DNA of 64,000 nt from Flavobacterium sp. CFS9 (GCF_041154745.1 NZ_AP031573.1:3286001-3350000), one strand, 5' to 3'; positions 1 through 9,719 are shown, counted from the stretch's first letter. Numbers and translations: made by a program. Notes: a model not told the origin generated them from the sequence alone.

Positions 1-1044
1 AATGCCATAAGCATCTGCTCCGGCGGTTTTGGTTAGAACTTTATTCAGCTCGACAAGGGCTTGCGGTAAATTGTCTTTTCTGGCATAACCTTCAGCTTTT
101 ATCAGGATCATTTCACCCGGTAAATACAATGGGATCGATTTGGTATTCGAATCAAAGAATCCTGTAGCAACAGTTGGATTTGAACCCGGTTTGATGTAAA
201 AATTCAACCTTCCGTCAGAGTTTGAAGGGGCTAAAGCAGCAGGCAATCCCAAAGTCAGATCAACAGGCTGAAAAACATTGTTGGTTGTGATTGAGATATA
301 AGCGATAGGATTGGCACTAATCTGATCAAAAGCAAAAACTGATTTTACAGACAGGTCAACCTTATCGGCATAGGTAATGGCGTTGTCGTAATCTCCGGTC
401 ATCAGATATGTTCTGGCTAATAGGGCGTAAACCGTATTTTTATAATTGATGCTATTCACTAAACCCGTCACTCCCGTAGCTTTGTCGAGTAATGGTTCTG
501 CTTGTTTTAAAATTTTAATGGCTTCTGTTAATACATCAGCTCTGGAATCAAAAGAGGCATTTTTACTCGTCTTTAGTGGTACACTTTGAAAATACTGCAC
601 AAGAGTGGTAAGTGCCATTGCCTTAAAAATAGAGGCGTGAACAAGAATGCTAGCTTTTTCAGTATCTGAGGTTAATACGCCAACATTATCGATTACTTTT
701 TGCGATTCCGATTTAATGACAAGGCATTGTGACCACAAATTGTTTACCACCTGATTTTTGGTCGAAAGTACACCGCCGCCCACAGAAAGTTCACCTTCGT
801 CGACATTTCCGGCGTTTAGCAATCTCAGTTCTTTTGTAGTGAAACCGTTACCGGTAATGGTGTTGTAAACAGGGCTTGTTCGGTCAACGCTCCAAAGCAG
901 TTGTAGTCCGTTGGCAGCACCGATAACACCCTCCCGGGTTCCAAAAACTAATTCCTGAGAGGGCTTGGTAGGATCTAAATAATCTTCGTTACAGCTTGTT
1001 AAAAGCAATGTAAGGGTTACTATAGGGATGAATATTTTTTTCAT
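1..1044 (-). CDS. SusD/RagB-family outer-membrane lipoprotein (partial, runs off the left edge)
   Basis: The reading frame is open from an ATG at 1044 to the window edge (348 codons seen). The N-terminus is a lipoprotein signal with a LLTSCN lipobox, so the mature protein should be anchored at the outer-membrane surface. The visible part (YLDPTKP near the start, then helical TPR-like segments such as ALLARTYLMTGDYDNAITYAD) fits the SusD family, which captures glycans or other nutrients as a lid on a SusC channel. It lies 15 bp downstream of the SusC gene on the same strand, so the two form the usual SusC-SusD operon. The substrate cannot be read from sequence. The C-terminus is outside the window. 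Confidence 0.9.
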   Translation of the reverse strand, partial: MKKIFIPIVTLTLLLTSCNEDYLDPTKPSQELVFGTREGVIGAANGLQLLWSVDRTSPVYNTITGNGFTTKELRLLNAGNVDEGELSVGGGVLSTKNQVVNNLWSQCLVIKSESQKVIDNVGVLTSDTEKASILVHASIFKAMALTTLVQYFQSVPLKTSKNASFDSRADVLTEAIKILKQAEPLLDKATGVTGLVNSINYKNTVYALLARTYLMTGDYDNAITYADKVDLSVKSVFAFDQISANPIAYISITTNNVFQPVDLTLGLPAALAPSNSDGRLNFYIKPGSNPTVATGFFDSNTKSIPLYLPGEMILIKAEGYARKDNLPQALVELNKVLTKTAGADAYGI

Positions 1045-1059
1045 GATGTTTTAATTGGG

Positions 1060-4000
1060 TTAGAATTGAACTTTTACCGCCAAGGAATAAGAACTTGGAA
1101 TTGGCACGGTTCCAAAATTGTATTTCGCTACAGAAGACTGTCCGCCTGAGTTGGTTTCCGGATCGAAACTGGTGAAATTATCCCAGGAGATCAGGTTTCT
1201 TCCACTGGCAGTGATCGTCAAATCATCGAAGAAATTGTTTAATTTTCCGAAAGAATAATTCAACGAAACTTCTCTTAATTTCAAATAGCTTCCGTCTACA
1301 ACTCTGAACTCTTCAACATTGTAAACCGACCAGATGTATCCGCGAGGCAATTCTCCGTTAAGTTCCTGAGCTACGATTGTTCCTGATCCCACACCCTGTC
1401 TGGTTCTGTAATCGGCATCAAAAACATCTACGCCCTGCACACCGTCAAACAATATAGAAAGACCAAATTTTTTGTAATTCAGATTGGCTCCGAATGAAAT
1501 GATATAATCCGGATTTGGATTGCCAATTTGTTTGTTTAAAATAGTTCCGGTTGGCTGTCCTGAAGCATCTCTTTGTGGTGCTCCGGTATTGACATCTCCC
1601 TTTTCAGTTTGTGGATATCCGCTTGGAGTTAACAATAAACTGCCGTCAGGATTTCGGGCAAAATAAGTTCCGTAGAAAATTCCGATAGGTTTGTCCATCT
1701 CCACAAAAACGGGAGCTCCTGCTAAGTTACTGTCCAGTTTGAAACGAGTTTGTGGTAATCCTGTCACTTTGTTTCTGTTGCTGCTGTAGTTTACAAAGAC
1801 ATCAAGGTGCAGGTTTTCTTTTTTGATCAGATCGTATTTCAAATTGACTTCGAATCCTTTGTTGTTCATTTGTCCGATGTTTTTAATCGTATTCGTAGCC
1901 CCTTCGGAAGCCGCGAGCTGAACCGGTAATAACAAGTCGTCAATGTCGGCATTATAATAGCTGAAAGATAAATTCAGACGGTCTTTGATGAAACCAAAAT
2001 CTCCTCCAATTTCATAAGTAACACTCTGTTCCGGTTTTAAATCTAAATTTCCCTGTTTGAATCCTTCGATGGTAAAAGCACTGTTTCCTAAAAGCGTTCC
2101 GGTAGAATAATTGGTAAAACGCGCATAAGGTTTAATTGCAGTTAAACTTCCTGATTTTCCCCATGAAGCTCTAAAACGTACTGAGCTTACAGCATCGTGA
2201 ATGTTTTGCATGAAGGGTTCATCTGAAAATACATAACTCACACTTGCTTTAGGGTAAAACTGAGAGCGGTTGGCACTCGAAAAAATAGTCGAAGCATCCT
2301 GTCTTCCTGCAACGGTCAGGTATAGTTTGTCTTTGTAGCCAACAGTTTCCTGAAGATAATACCCCCATAAATTGTATCTGGACTGACTGGAACTTGGCGA
2401 GCCCGGAATCAAAGTATTAAAAGCATTGATAGTTTCGATAAATGGTTTTAAGTTGCGTCCTTCAACCGCAGCAAAATTATCGCGATACGTCTGTACGTTG
2501 TAACCTCCGTAAGTAGTAGCTTTCCATTTGTCATTAATATTCCAAAGGTATCTTAAATTCAGGTCGTTGTTGAATTGTACCACTCTGTTAGTCGCTTCAG
2601 AAACATAACCGTCGTTGTAGTAAGCCGGATTCACCACATAAGGGTATCTCGGAATGAATACATTTCCTCTTTGGTTGTAGTTGTCGATACCAAAAATCAA
2701 ATCGGCATTGAAATTTTTAAACGGTGTATAGTTTAATTGCAAATCCGAAATAATACGATCTGTATTTTGTTTGATTTTGAAAGTTTCGATAATTGAAAGC
2801 GGATTGACTCTGTTTGGATCAACAGCTAACAGATTGCCGTTTACATCTCTTTGGTTGATATCGTAGATGTTATTGGTGATATTGATGGCGTTAATCGGAC
2901 TCCAGAACACGTTACCATCCGGTTTTTCATTCGAACTGGAGTTTACATAATTTAATCCCACTGTAGCAGATAATTTTGAGTTGAAGTCATGTTTCAATCT
3001 CACTTTAGCGCCGGCTCTTTTAAAATCGGTATTTTTTATGATTCCTTCGTTTACCAGATAACCAAGAGAAGCAAAATATTTCGTTTTCTCGTCTCCGCCT
3101 TGTAAGGAGAAGTACGTATCTGTTCCTACGCCCGTAGTAAAAATATCATCCTGATAATCGTATCGCTGTACGTTAGTCGTTCTGGTCTCCAAATTTCTGC
3201 CTAAAACGGTTACCGTAGTTGGACTTGCAGGATTTCCCTGAATTGGGAACAGAGCAGGTGAAGTGCTTACAAACTGCTTGTCAGACATATTCATATCCAG
3301 TTTTTTGCGAATTTGGTTAGAAGTCACGCTGGTTGAAAATGTATATCTGGTTTCTCCCGCAACCCCTTTTTTAGTTGTGATTAAAACCACACCATTGGCA
3401 GCTCTCGATCCGTAAATGGCTGCGGCAGCACCTCCGTTTAAGACTTCGACGCTTTGGATATCGTTTGGGTTAATGTCTGAAGATCGGTTCTGACCAATTT
3501 GCATGTTAGAGTTTCCGGTAGTCACGTTTAGGTTGGTTACGTTGGTAGTGGCATTGTTTAAAACCACACCGTCAATAACATATAAAGGATCAGAAGAACC
3601 TAGTATAGAAGAAGTTCCTCTAAGCTTGATGCTGAAACCTCCTGCCGGATCTCCTGAGTTTTGAGAAACCTGAGCACCGGCAATTTTTCCTTGCAGGGCC
3701 GTAGAAAGACCTCCGGGCTGTGCTTTAACTAAATCTTCTCCTTTTAAACTGGTTACGGCATTCCCGAGTTCTTTACGGGTAGCGCGTACGGTGGAACCCA
3801 GTACAACAACCTCAGAAAGAGCGTTTGTTTCTTCGGCCATTTTAAGGTTGATTGTAGTCATGTTTGCTGAGACCTTAATTTTCTTCGTAGCAAATCCTAC
3901 AAAACTAAAAACGAGCGTCTCGTTTTCATTTGCAGTGATGCTGAATTTTCCGTCCAGATCAGTTGTAGTGCTTTTAGAAGTACCCTCAATCAAAACGGAT

Positions 4001-4119
4001 ACTCCCGGTAGAGAAAGTCCGTCGGTAGTACTGGTTATGGTACCGGTTACGGTTTTTGACTGCGCAAAAATGGGCTGCGCAAACAAAATAATTCCAAATA
4101 AAAAGAATAGTTTTTTCAT
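1060..4119 (-). CDS. SusC/RagA-family TonB-linked outer-membrane receptor
   Basis: A 1019-aa protein, the normal length for SusC. Residues 1-19 are a signal peptide ending in FAQ. Residues 22-110 form a carboxypeptidase-regulatory-like beta domain (VTGTITSTTDGLSLPGVSV). The plug domain follows, with the family signature near GAAAAIYGSRAANGVVLITT, then a long beta-barrel ending in aromatic VKVQF, a typical outer-membrane C-terminus. It imports oligomeric nutrients with energy from TonB. The SusD partner lies directly downstream. A DeoR-type regulator is divergently transcribed upstream and may sense the degradation product, but no neighbouring glycosidase or peptidase shows the substrate. Confidence 0.93.
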   Translation of the reverse strand: MKKLFFLFGIILFAQPIFAQSKTVTGTITSTTDGLSLPGVSVLIEGTSKSTTTDLDGKFSITANENETLVFSFVGFATKKIKVSANMTTINLKMAEETNALSEVVVLGSTVRATRKELGNAVTSLKGEDLVKAQPGGLSTALQGKIAGAQVSQNSGDPAGGFSIKLRGTSSILGSSDPLYVIDGVVLNNATTNVTNLNVTTGNSNMQIGQNRSSDINPNDIQSVEVLNGGAAAAIYGSRAANGVVLITTKKGVAGETRYTFSTSVTSNQIRKKLDMNMSDKQFVSTSPALFPIQGNPASPTTVTVLGRNLETRTTNVQRYDYQDDIFTTGVGTDTYFSLQGGDEKTKYFASLGYLVNEGIIKNTDFKRAGAKVRLKHDFNSKLSATVGLNYVNSSSNEKPDGNVFWSPINAINITNNIYDINQRDVNGNLLAVDPNRVNPLSIIETFKIKQNTDRIISDLQLNYTPFKNFNADLIFGIDNYNQRGNVFIPRYPYVVNPAYYNDGYVSEATNRVVQFNNDLNLRYLWNINDKWKATTYGGYNVQTYRDNFAAVEGRNLKPFIETINAFNTLIPGSPSSSQSRYNLWGYYLQETVGYKDKLYLTVAGRQDASTIFSSANRSQFYPKASVSYVFSDEPFMQNIHDAVSSVRFRASWGKSGSLTAIKPYARFTNYSTGTLLGNSAFTIEGFKQGNLDLKPEQSVTYEIGGDFGFIKDRLNLSFSYYNADIDDLLLPVQLAASEGATNTIKNIGQMNNKGFEVNLKYDLIKKENLHLDVFVNYSSNRNKVTGLPQTRFKLDSNLAGAPVFVEMDKPIGIFYGTYFARNPDGSLLLTPSGYPQTEKGDVNTGAPQRDASGQPTGTILNKQIGNPNPDYIISFGANLNYKKFGLSILFDGVQGVDVFDADYRTRQGVGSGTIVAQELNGELPRGYIWSVYNVEEFRVVDGSYLKLREVSLNYSFGKLNNFFDDLTITASGRNLISWDNFTSFDPETNSGGQSSVAKYNFGTVPIPSSYSLAVKVQF

Positions 4120-4298
4120 TTTTAAAATATTTGTTTGGTTAGAGATTTTAAATGTAGAAAATTAATTTTTATAAATGCAATTTTTTGCAACATATTTAAT
4201 TAAAATATTAAAAAATGCATAAAAACGCATTAAATTGTAATTTTTTAAGCACGGAAAGGTCTTTGTAGAGTGTTTTTGAAATAATTGTGTTATAATCG

Positions 4299-4329
4299 TG
4301 CATAATCATGCAATATATTTTTATATTTG
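4299..4329 (+). promoter_or_regulatory. Candidate promoter/operator of the DeoR-type regulator
   Basis: TATATTTG at 4322-4329 fits the Bacteroidota -7 consensus TAnnTTTG and lies 15 bp before the ATG at 4345. A small inverted repeat TGCATaatcATGCA (4299-4312) sits just upstream, where a repressor could block the promoter. No clear TTG -33 box was found at normal spacing. Autoregulation is inference. Confidence 0.4.
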
Positions 4330-4344
4330 TTCAAAAAAGTTAAA

Positions 4345-5094
4345 ATGCTTAAGAAAGAGAGACATCAGTTTATCATGGATAAATTCAAGAGTGTCGAAAA
4401 GATAAACACGATCGATCTTGCCACAGAGCTCAGTATCTCTGAGGATACGATACGCAGAGATTTTAACGAATTGCACAATAAAGGTTTGATTAATAAGGTG
4501 TATGGTGCCGCTTTTCCCGTAAAAGAGAAATCCAATAACGTTTTTGATATCACTATAATCAATGAAGACAAAAAGAGAATAGTAGGACAGAAAGCTTTGT
4601 CGTTTCTGAATGAAGGTCAGGTGATTATCATGACGGGAGGAACTACCAATTTGTCTTTTTGCAAACTCATTCCAATTGATTTTTCGGCTACCATATATAC
4701 GTACAGTCTGCCGATAGCCATGCAGTTGTCTCAGCATCCCAATATCGAACTGATTTTTATTGGAGGAAAACTGCAGAAAAAAGCCATGGTAACCGTGGGT
4801 ATCGATGTGGTACAGGTACTGTCTAAAATCAAAGCCGATGTTTGTTTCTTGGGAGTGAGTAGTTTAGATGTCAATCAGGGGCTTACCGAAATGGGTTACG
4901 AAGTTTCGATCATTAAAAAAGAAATGATTAAAGCTTCCGATAAGGTAATTGTGCTCGCGACTTCTGATAAAATTAATGGTAAAATGCCACATCAGGTTTG
5001 TGGCCTTGATAAAGTAGATGCTATTGTTACCGAGCTGAATCCAAAGAGTGCTAAGATTAAAAGCTTCGTGGAGGCCGGGGTAAGGGTTGTTTAG
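4345..5094 (+). CDS. DeoR-family transcriptional regulator
   Basis: A 249-aa protein. An N-terminal winged helix-turn-helix carries the DeoR signature (TIDLATELSISEDTIRRDFNEL, about residues 24-45). The C-terminal sugar-phosphate-sensing domain contains IIMTGGTTNLSF and DVCFLGVSSLDVNQGLTE, as in DeoR sensors related to phosphosugar isomerases. The ATG at 4345 is preferred over an upstream TTG at 4327 because the TTG is part of a likely -7 box and the HTH starts directly after MLKKERHQ. It is divergent from susC, so it may control uptake through the SusCD pair, but its effector is unknown. Confidence 0.88.
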   Translation: MLKKERHQFIMDKFKSVEKINTIDLATELSISEDTIRRDFNELHNKGLINKVYGAAFPVKEKSNNVFDITIINEDKKRIVGQKALSFLNEGQVIIMTGGTTNLSFCKLIPIDFSATIYTYSLPIAMQLSQHPNIELIFIGGKLQKKAMVTVGIDVVQVLSKIKADVCFLGVSSLDVNQGLTEMGYEVSIIKKEMIKASDKVIVLATSDKINGKMPHQVCGLDKVDAIVTELNPKSAKIKSFVEAGVRVV

Positions 5095-5102
5095 GTAAAA
5101 TT

Positions 5103-5114
5103 GCGTTTTTATGC
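5103..5114. repeat. 12-bp inverted copy of a motif upstream of the DeoR gene
   Basis: GCGTTTTTATGC here is the exact reverse complement of GCATAAAAACGC at 4217-4228. The two copies flank the DeoR-type gene, one in the susC/deoR promoter gap and one just after the stop codon. They may be paired operator sites or a chance match in AT-rich DNA. Confidence 0.4.
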
Positions 5115-5320
5115 GGGATTTTGTACTGCTGTGTGATTCTAATTAGTGTTGGAATTGTGCAGCATTTTTTTTGAAGGATAAACAGGTATTTGTACTTGGT
5201 TGTTTAGATAGGGTAATCGATATTTTTGATAGGGGAGTAATATACGGAATATGGTTTTCCGTAAAAAACTCAAGTTTTAAAGAATCAATTTTGTTTTAGA
5301 ACCTAATAAACTATCGTACA

Positions 5321-7501
5321 ATGAAAAGACTTACTATTGATTTTGAAAATTGTTTTGGTATTGGAAAATTAAGTCATGAATTTAAATTTGATGATTTGAA
5401 ATCAAATACATTTTTAATTTATGCACCAAATGGAACCATGAAAACCTCTTTTGCAAGAACTTTTGATGTGATTTCTAAGAATGATGCCAAAAAAAGACCT
5501 TGTGATAGGGTTTACACTGATAAAAATTCAAAGTATCAAATCCTTGTGGATGATTCAATTATAAATCAAGAAAACATACTTGTATTAAATGCTGAAGACA
5601 ATAGTTTTGATGCCTCAAACAAAGTAAGTAGTTTTTTGGCTAGTAAAGATCTAAAGAAACAATATGATGAAATATATTCAGATCTAAACAATCAAAAGAG
5701 TGAATATTTAAAAAAATTAAAAACTGTTTCGCAAAGCACTGATTGTGAAAGTGAGTTAGTTAATAGTTTTTCAGAAAAATCAGAGTATACATTTTTTGAA
5801 GTTATTCTAAAAGAAAAAGGTAATCTTAAACCAAAGATTGAGAAATATAACTTTAAGTATAACGATGTTTTTGATAAGAAAAGCAATGTTAGAAAGTTCT
5901 TAGAGAAAAATCAACCAATATTAGATCAATATATTTCTGATTATAAAAAATTACTTTCTGAATCAAGTTTCTTTAAACTGACTGGGAATAATTCATTTGG
6001 AACTTATCAAGCGAATGAAATCTTAAAATCAATTGAAGACAATTCGTTTTTTGAAGCAGGACATAAATTTGTATTAGAAGATGGTACAGAAATTAATAAT
6101 TCAGAGTCTCTAAAAGTGATTGTTGAGGCGGAAATAGATAAAATTATTAATGATGCAAAGTTAAAACAGTCATTTGATAAAATTGATAAAGCTATTGGTG
6201 CTAATGTTGAACTACGTTCATTTAAAAAAGTAATTGAAAAGGATAATCTTATTCTGGTAGAATTAGAAGATTATGAAGGTTTTCAAAAAAAAGTTTGGAT
6301 CAATTATTTGTCCCAAATTAAAAACGAATCGGAAGAATTAGCTGAATACTATAAAGAAAAAAAAGTTGCACTAGAAAAAATAATTAAGGAGGCTAAGAAG
6401 GAATTCTTATTGTGGAACAATATAATAAAAACTTTCAATTCTAGATTTTATGTGCCATTTAAAGTGGTGTTGACAAATCACGATGATGTAATTTTAAAAC
6501 AAGAAACGGCTACACTTGAGTTTGACTATGTTATTAGAAATGAAGAACCAGTGCGACATAAGAGAGATAATCTGTTAAGTATATTAAGTAAGGGAGAGCA
6601 AAGAGCTTATTTTATTCTTCAGTTTTTATTTGAAATTGAATCACGAAAATACAATGCAGCAAACAACATTATTATTTTTGATGACATTGCAGATTCATTT
6701 GATTACAAAAATAAATTTGCAATCATAGAATATATAAAGGATTTACATCTTTCTAATACTTTTAGAATGATTATTTTAACACACAATTTTGATTTTTATC
6801 GCACAATTGCATCCAGATTAAGTTTGCCTCCAAAAGTGGTTTACATGGCAACAAAATCAGAAGAAAGAACTGTTAAGCTTCAAAATGGACAATATAGAAA
6901 TGATGTATTTACTTATTTTGTTAAGAATTATGATAAGCCTAAAATTTTTATAAGCTTAATAGCATTTGTTAGAAATATAATTGAATATACAGAATCTAAT
7001 AGTTGTGATGATTATGTAATTTTAACGAGTTGTTTACACTTAAAAACAGTTTCTCAATCACTAAAAATTAAAGATGTTTTTAGTATTTATAGAACTAGAT
7101 TAGTAAAACTTGTAGGTAAAGATATTGATAATGAGGATGATAATTTTTTAAATTTCATAGTTTCTACTGTAGATTTAATTTGCGAAGAGGAAAATATAAA
7201 TGAAGTTCATTTGGAGAATAAAATTTGCCTTGCTATAGCTATTCGGCTTAAGGCTGAAGAATATCTAATAAAAAAATTACCGGAATTGAATTTAGAAGAA
7301 GTTACAGTTAATCAAACAAGTTTTCTATTTGCAAAATATAGAGAGAAATATTTTGATAGTGCAGCAATAGATTTGTTGGATCGTGTTAATTTAATGACTC
7401 CTGAAAATATACATATTAATGCTTTTATGTTTGAACCATTAATAGATATGTCTGTATATCACTTGAAAGATCTTTATAAAGATATTAGTAATTTGAATTA
7501 A
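5321..7501 (+). CDS. SMC/RecF-like AAA ATPase of unknown function, possible defence gene
   Basis: A 726-aa protein. The Walker A region is APNGTMKTS (residues 35-43), with Met where Gly is usual. A coiled-coil-rich middle (about 100-370) follows, then a signature motif LSKGEQRA and a Walker B with double Asp (NNIIIFDDIADSFD), then a switch His in LTHNFDF. This is the ABC/SMC-like layout seen in overcoming-lysogenization and anti-phage ATPases. The C-terminal 200 residues have no domain I recognise. The gene is markedly AT-rich compared with the chromosomal genes around it, which suggests transfer. The next gene is a lipoprotein 21 bp downstream. No nuclease partner is visible, so a defence role is inference. 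Confidence 0.65.
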   Translation: MKRLTIDFENCFGIGKLSHEFKFDDLKSNTFLIYAPNGTMKTSFARTFDVISKNDAKKRPCDRVYTDKNSKYQILVDDSIINQENILVLNAEDNSFDASNKVSSFLASKDLKKQYDEIYSDLNNQKSEYLKKLKTVSQSTDCESELVNSFSEKSEYTFFEVILKEKGNLKPKIEKYNFKYNDVFDKKSNVRKFLEKNQPILDQYISDYKKLLSESSFFKLTGNNSFGTYQANEILKSIEDNSFFEAGHKFVLEDGTEINNSESLKVIVEAEIDKIINDAKLKQSFDKIDKAIGANVELRSFKKVIEKDNLILVELEDYEGFQKKVWINYLSQIKNESEELAEYYKEKKVALEKIIKEAKKEFLLWNNIIKTFNSRFYVPFKVVLTNHDDVILKQETATLEFDYVIRNEEPVRHKRDNLLSILSKGEQRAYFILQFLFEIESRKYNAANNIIIFDDIADSFDYKNKFAIIEYIKDLHLSNTFRMIILTHNFDFYRTIASRLSLPPKVVYMATKSEERTVKLQNGQYRNDVFTYFVKNYDKPKIFISLIAFVRNIIEYTESNSCDDYVILTSCLHLKTVSQSLKIKDVFSIYRTRLVKLVGKDIDNEDDNFLNFIVSTVDLICEEENINEVHLENKICLAIAIRLKAEEYLIKKLPELNLEEVTVNQTSFLFAKYREKYFDSAAIDLLDRVNLMTPENIHINAFMFEPLIDMSVYHLKDLYKDISNLN

Positions 7502-7522
7502 TTTTTTTAATCAAATAAATTA

Positions 7523-8086
7523 ATGAAAAGTATAATTTTAAAAGCAGTAATCTTATTTATTGTATTTTCAGTGAGTTGTGGTAAAGAAAAAAACGCTGTA
7601 ATCGAAGTTGAAAATGTGATAAAAAGTGCGGAAATTCTAACTTTTAAAGATTTAAGTAATCAACAAAAACAGCAATTAGAATACTGTTGTTCTTATTACC
7701 AAAGTAATTGGCATGATGGTATTAGTTTTAAAAAAGAAAATGCATATTTTGTAAAAGCTAAAATTGATAATAATCTTTTGGCAAGTTTGACCGAATCAAA
7801 CACATTCTCCAAAACAGAATTATTAAATTATGGGAATACTTACTTATATGGAAAATATCATAATCGGTGGGGTTTTATTGGAGATGAAAACGATACAATA
7901 TTTGAAACAGAAAAATTTGAAGGTCATCGAATAATTGAGATCACAAGAAATGGAAATATTGATGAGGTTATTGTTGGTCCTCTAGTAGAAAAACCAAAGA
8001 AAATGTATATAGAAATCAGTGATTCAAAAAACTACCCTAATTTAACACCTGAATATATTATTGCTTCTAGTTCTTCTAAAAATTGA
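7523..8086 (+). CDS. Small lipoprotein of unknown function
   Basis: A 187-aa protein with a lipoprotein signal peptide; the lipobox is FSVSCG with Cys at about residue 19. The mature part has several aromatic residues, a CC pair in LEYCCSYYQSNWHD, and predicted beta strands. I do not recognise a family. It starts 21 bp after the SMC-like ATPase and is equally AT-rich, so the two may be co-transcribed or may have arrived together. A functional link is not shown by the sequence. Confidence 0.6.
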   Translation: MKSIILKAVILFIVFSVSCGKEKNAVIEVENVIKSAEILTFKDLSNQQKQQLEYCCSYYQSNWHDGISFKKENAYFVKAKIDNNLLASLTESNTFSKTELLNYGNTYLYGKYHNRWGFIGDENDTIFETEKFEGHRIIEITRNGNIDEVIVGPLVEKPKKMYIEISDSKNYPNLTPEYIIASSSSKN

Positions 8087-8165
8087 AGTAGTAATACTTA
8101 AAATTAGTGATAAAACCTCGCTCATAAAGAGACCGAGGTTTCATTGTTAATTTTAAAAATAGTTA

Positions 8166-8399
8166 TTATTCCTCATCCAAATAAGGATTTAAAACTTCGG
8201 CTAATTCATTGAGCCAGTAAAAGCTGTTTTCGATGTTGCTTACTTCATTTTTAAGCGTTTCATGTTCTCTTAAAACTCCTAAGGCAAGGATGTAATTGAC
8301 TTGTCTTATGGCTTTCGCCATTTCTTTTGGGTTAATAGTGTTGTTGAAGAAATTGGTTAGCCTGGTTTCGGTTTCTTGTGAAAGATTGGTTGTACTCAT
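8166..8399 (-). CDS. Small conserved-looking protein of unknown function
   Basis: A 77-aa soluble, acidic, probably all-helical protein. The start MSTTNLSQ at 8399 is chosen because a likely promoter (TTG-19 bp-TATATTTG, 8499-8470) lies directly upstream and would exclude the longer frame. It is divergent from an XRE regulator gene; the two share a 150-bp promoter region. This layout suggests control by that regulator. Function unknown. Confidence 0.6.
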   Translation of the reverse strand: MSTTNLSQETETRLTNFFNNTINPKEMAKAIRQVNYILALGVLREHETLKNEVSNIENSFYWLNELAEVLNPYLDEE

Positions 8400-8469
8400 A
8401 ATCTGAAATTTTAGGGGAATATGCATGTTTGCAACTTCCGTTATTGAGCTATGCTTAATTAGCTGAAAA

Positions 8470-8499
8470 CAAATATATGAAATAAACAGTTGAAAACAA
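8470..8499 (-). promoter_or_regulatory. Bacteroidota-type promoter of the 77-aa gene, with possible operator
   Basis: On the minus strand TTG (8499-8497) is followed after 19 bp by TATATTTG (8477-8470), matching the -33/-7 consensus. The region holds the inverted repeat GTTGaaaaCAAC (8489-8500) and a near copy of its left part, AGCTGAAAACAA, at 8461. The XRE protein encoded next door could bind here. Confidence 0.5.
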
Positions 8500-8551
8500 C
8501 CGATTGTTTGCAATCATACAAAAACAATCTGCTACTTGTAAATTCATTCCC

Positions 8552-8788
8552 ATGAAAAGGACAAGAAAAAGTGAAGTTCCGGAAGTTGTCAAACAATTAG
8601 GAATCAGGATAAAAGATATCATAGAAGAGCAACAGTTGAAACAAAGGGAGGTTGCTCATGATGCTGAAATGGATGTGGAAAATTTAAGGAAATACATCAA
8701 AGGCTCTCAGGAAATGAAAATAAGTACTTTGTTCAAAATTGCTCAATCTTTAAAAGTAGATCCAAGTGATTTAATTAAAGACTTATAA
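8552..8788 (+). CDS. XRE-family helix-turn-helix regulator
   Basis: A 78-aa protein that is almost only a Cro/C1-type HTH (about residues 15-75: LGIRIKDIIEEQQLKQREVA, then ENLRKYIKGSQEMKISTLFK). The ATG at 8552 is chosen because residues before it look non-coding. It is divergent from the 77-aa gene and probably regulates it and itself. No toxin partner is visible. Confidence 0.75.
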   Translation: MKRTRKSEVPEVVKQLGIRIKDIIEEQQLKQREVAHDAEMDVENLRKYIKGSQEMKISTLFKIAQSLKVDPSDLIKDL

Positions 8789-8862
8789 AACATAATTGCT
8801 CTCCCCCACGCTCGGGGAGAGGGTTGCGAATCCCGTATTTTCAATTTAATTTTGGCATAATT

Positions 8863-9300
8863 ATGATTGAAAAAATAGTAGCAGAGTATATCAGTTTTAT
8901 AAGAACATTTGAAACTTTATTAAAAAAGAAATATAAACAGGATGTAAATCCATGTTCGTTTTCGAGCACTTTTTTTGAAAGAAAAGGAACTATCGAAGGA
9001 ATTGAATATTGGTTTCACGGAAGTGGCTGCACAGTCAATAAAGACGGTGTTATTTATGACTATGATATTTCTATAAATGAAATTAAGTTTTCGCAATGGA
9101 AATTTTCAGAGTTTGTTAGAACGCATCCGGAGTATCAGAAACTAAATTATAGTGATGATTTTATTGAACATGAATTGTATCAGCTTATCAATAAAGGAAT
9201 ATTAGGTTGGGTGATTGTTAAGAATACAGAAAAACCTCCTTTTGGGTGTGTTTTTAAGTCTTACAGGGTCATTCAGGAACCGTCTTTTCTTATTAATTAA
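8863..9300 (+). CDS. Uncharacterised protein, DUF6896-like
   Basis: A 145-aa soluble protein starting MIEKIVAEYISF. The segment YWFHGSGCTVNKDGVIYDYD resembles a small family I associate with DUF6896, usually found as single genes near toxin/immunity loci; this assignment is from memory and tentative. The last 30 bases of the gene recur in degraded form after the next gene (9743-9772), suggesting a local duplication. Confidence 0.5.
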   Translation: MIEKIVAEYISFIRTFETLLKKKYKQDVNPCSFSSTFFERKGTIEGIEYWFHGSGCTVNKDGVIYDYDISINEIKFSQWKFSEFVRTHPEYQKLNYSDDFIEHELYQLINKGILGWVIVKNTEKPPFGCVFKSYRVIQEPSFLIN

Positions 9301-9344
9301 TTTTTTTTAATAGAAATTTTATGGTTCATAAAACTGAGTAAAAA

Positions 9345-9719
9345 ATGAGTAGATTTAAAAGCATAGATTCAAAGCTGATTGATTTAGCAAGTAAGCTTAA
9401 TGGAAGATTGACTAAAGATCGACCTGATTATCCGGAAGTATTAAGAACATTTGAAGAGCGAAGGATTGATTGGATAGAAAATGATATAATGAAAGCAATT
9501 ATAATTCAACCAAATTTTGAAGTAAATGGAGTAAATTCAAATATTTGGAATTTTGTAAATATTGCTATTTACGACGATGGCTTCTCAATTGCAAGACCAA
9601 AATGGATTGAAATATTAGTAGATCAAAAAGACTTTATTTTTATCGCAGAGAATATTGATGAATTGCTTTTAAAGTCTGAAGAAAATTTATCGAATATTTC
9701 AATGAAGGATTTGGTATAA
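9345..9719 (+). CDS. Uncharacterised small protein
   Basis: A 124-aa soluble protein, start ATG at 9345, 44 bp after the preceding gene. It has a mixed alpha/beta look (NIWNFVNIAIYDDGFSIARP) and an acidic C-terminal helix. I do not recognise a family. Its small size and position next to a DUF6896-like gene suggest an immunity-like protein, but nothing in the sequence proves this. Confidence 0.5.
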   Translation: MSRFKSIDSKLIDLASKLNGRLTKDRPDYPEVLRTFEERRIDWIENDIMKAIIIQPNFEVNGVNSNIWNFVNIAIYDDGFSIARPKWIEILVDQKDFIFIAENIDELLLKSEENLSNISMKDLV

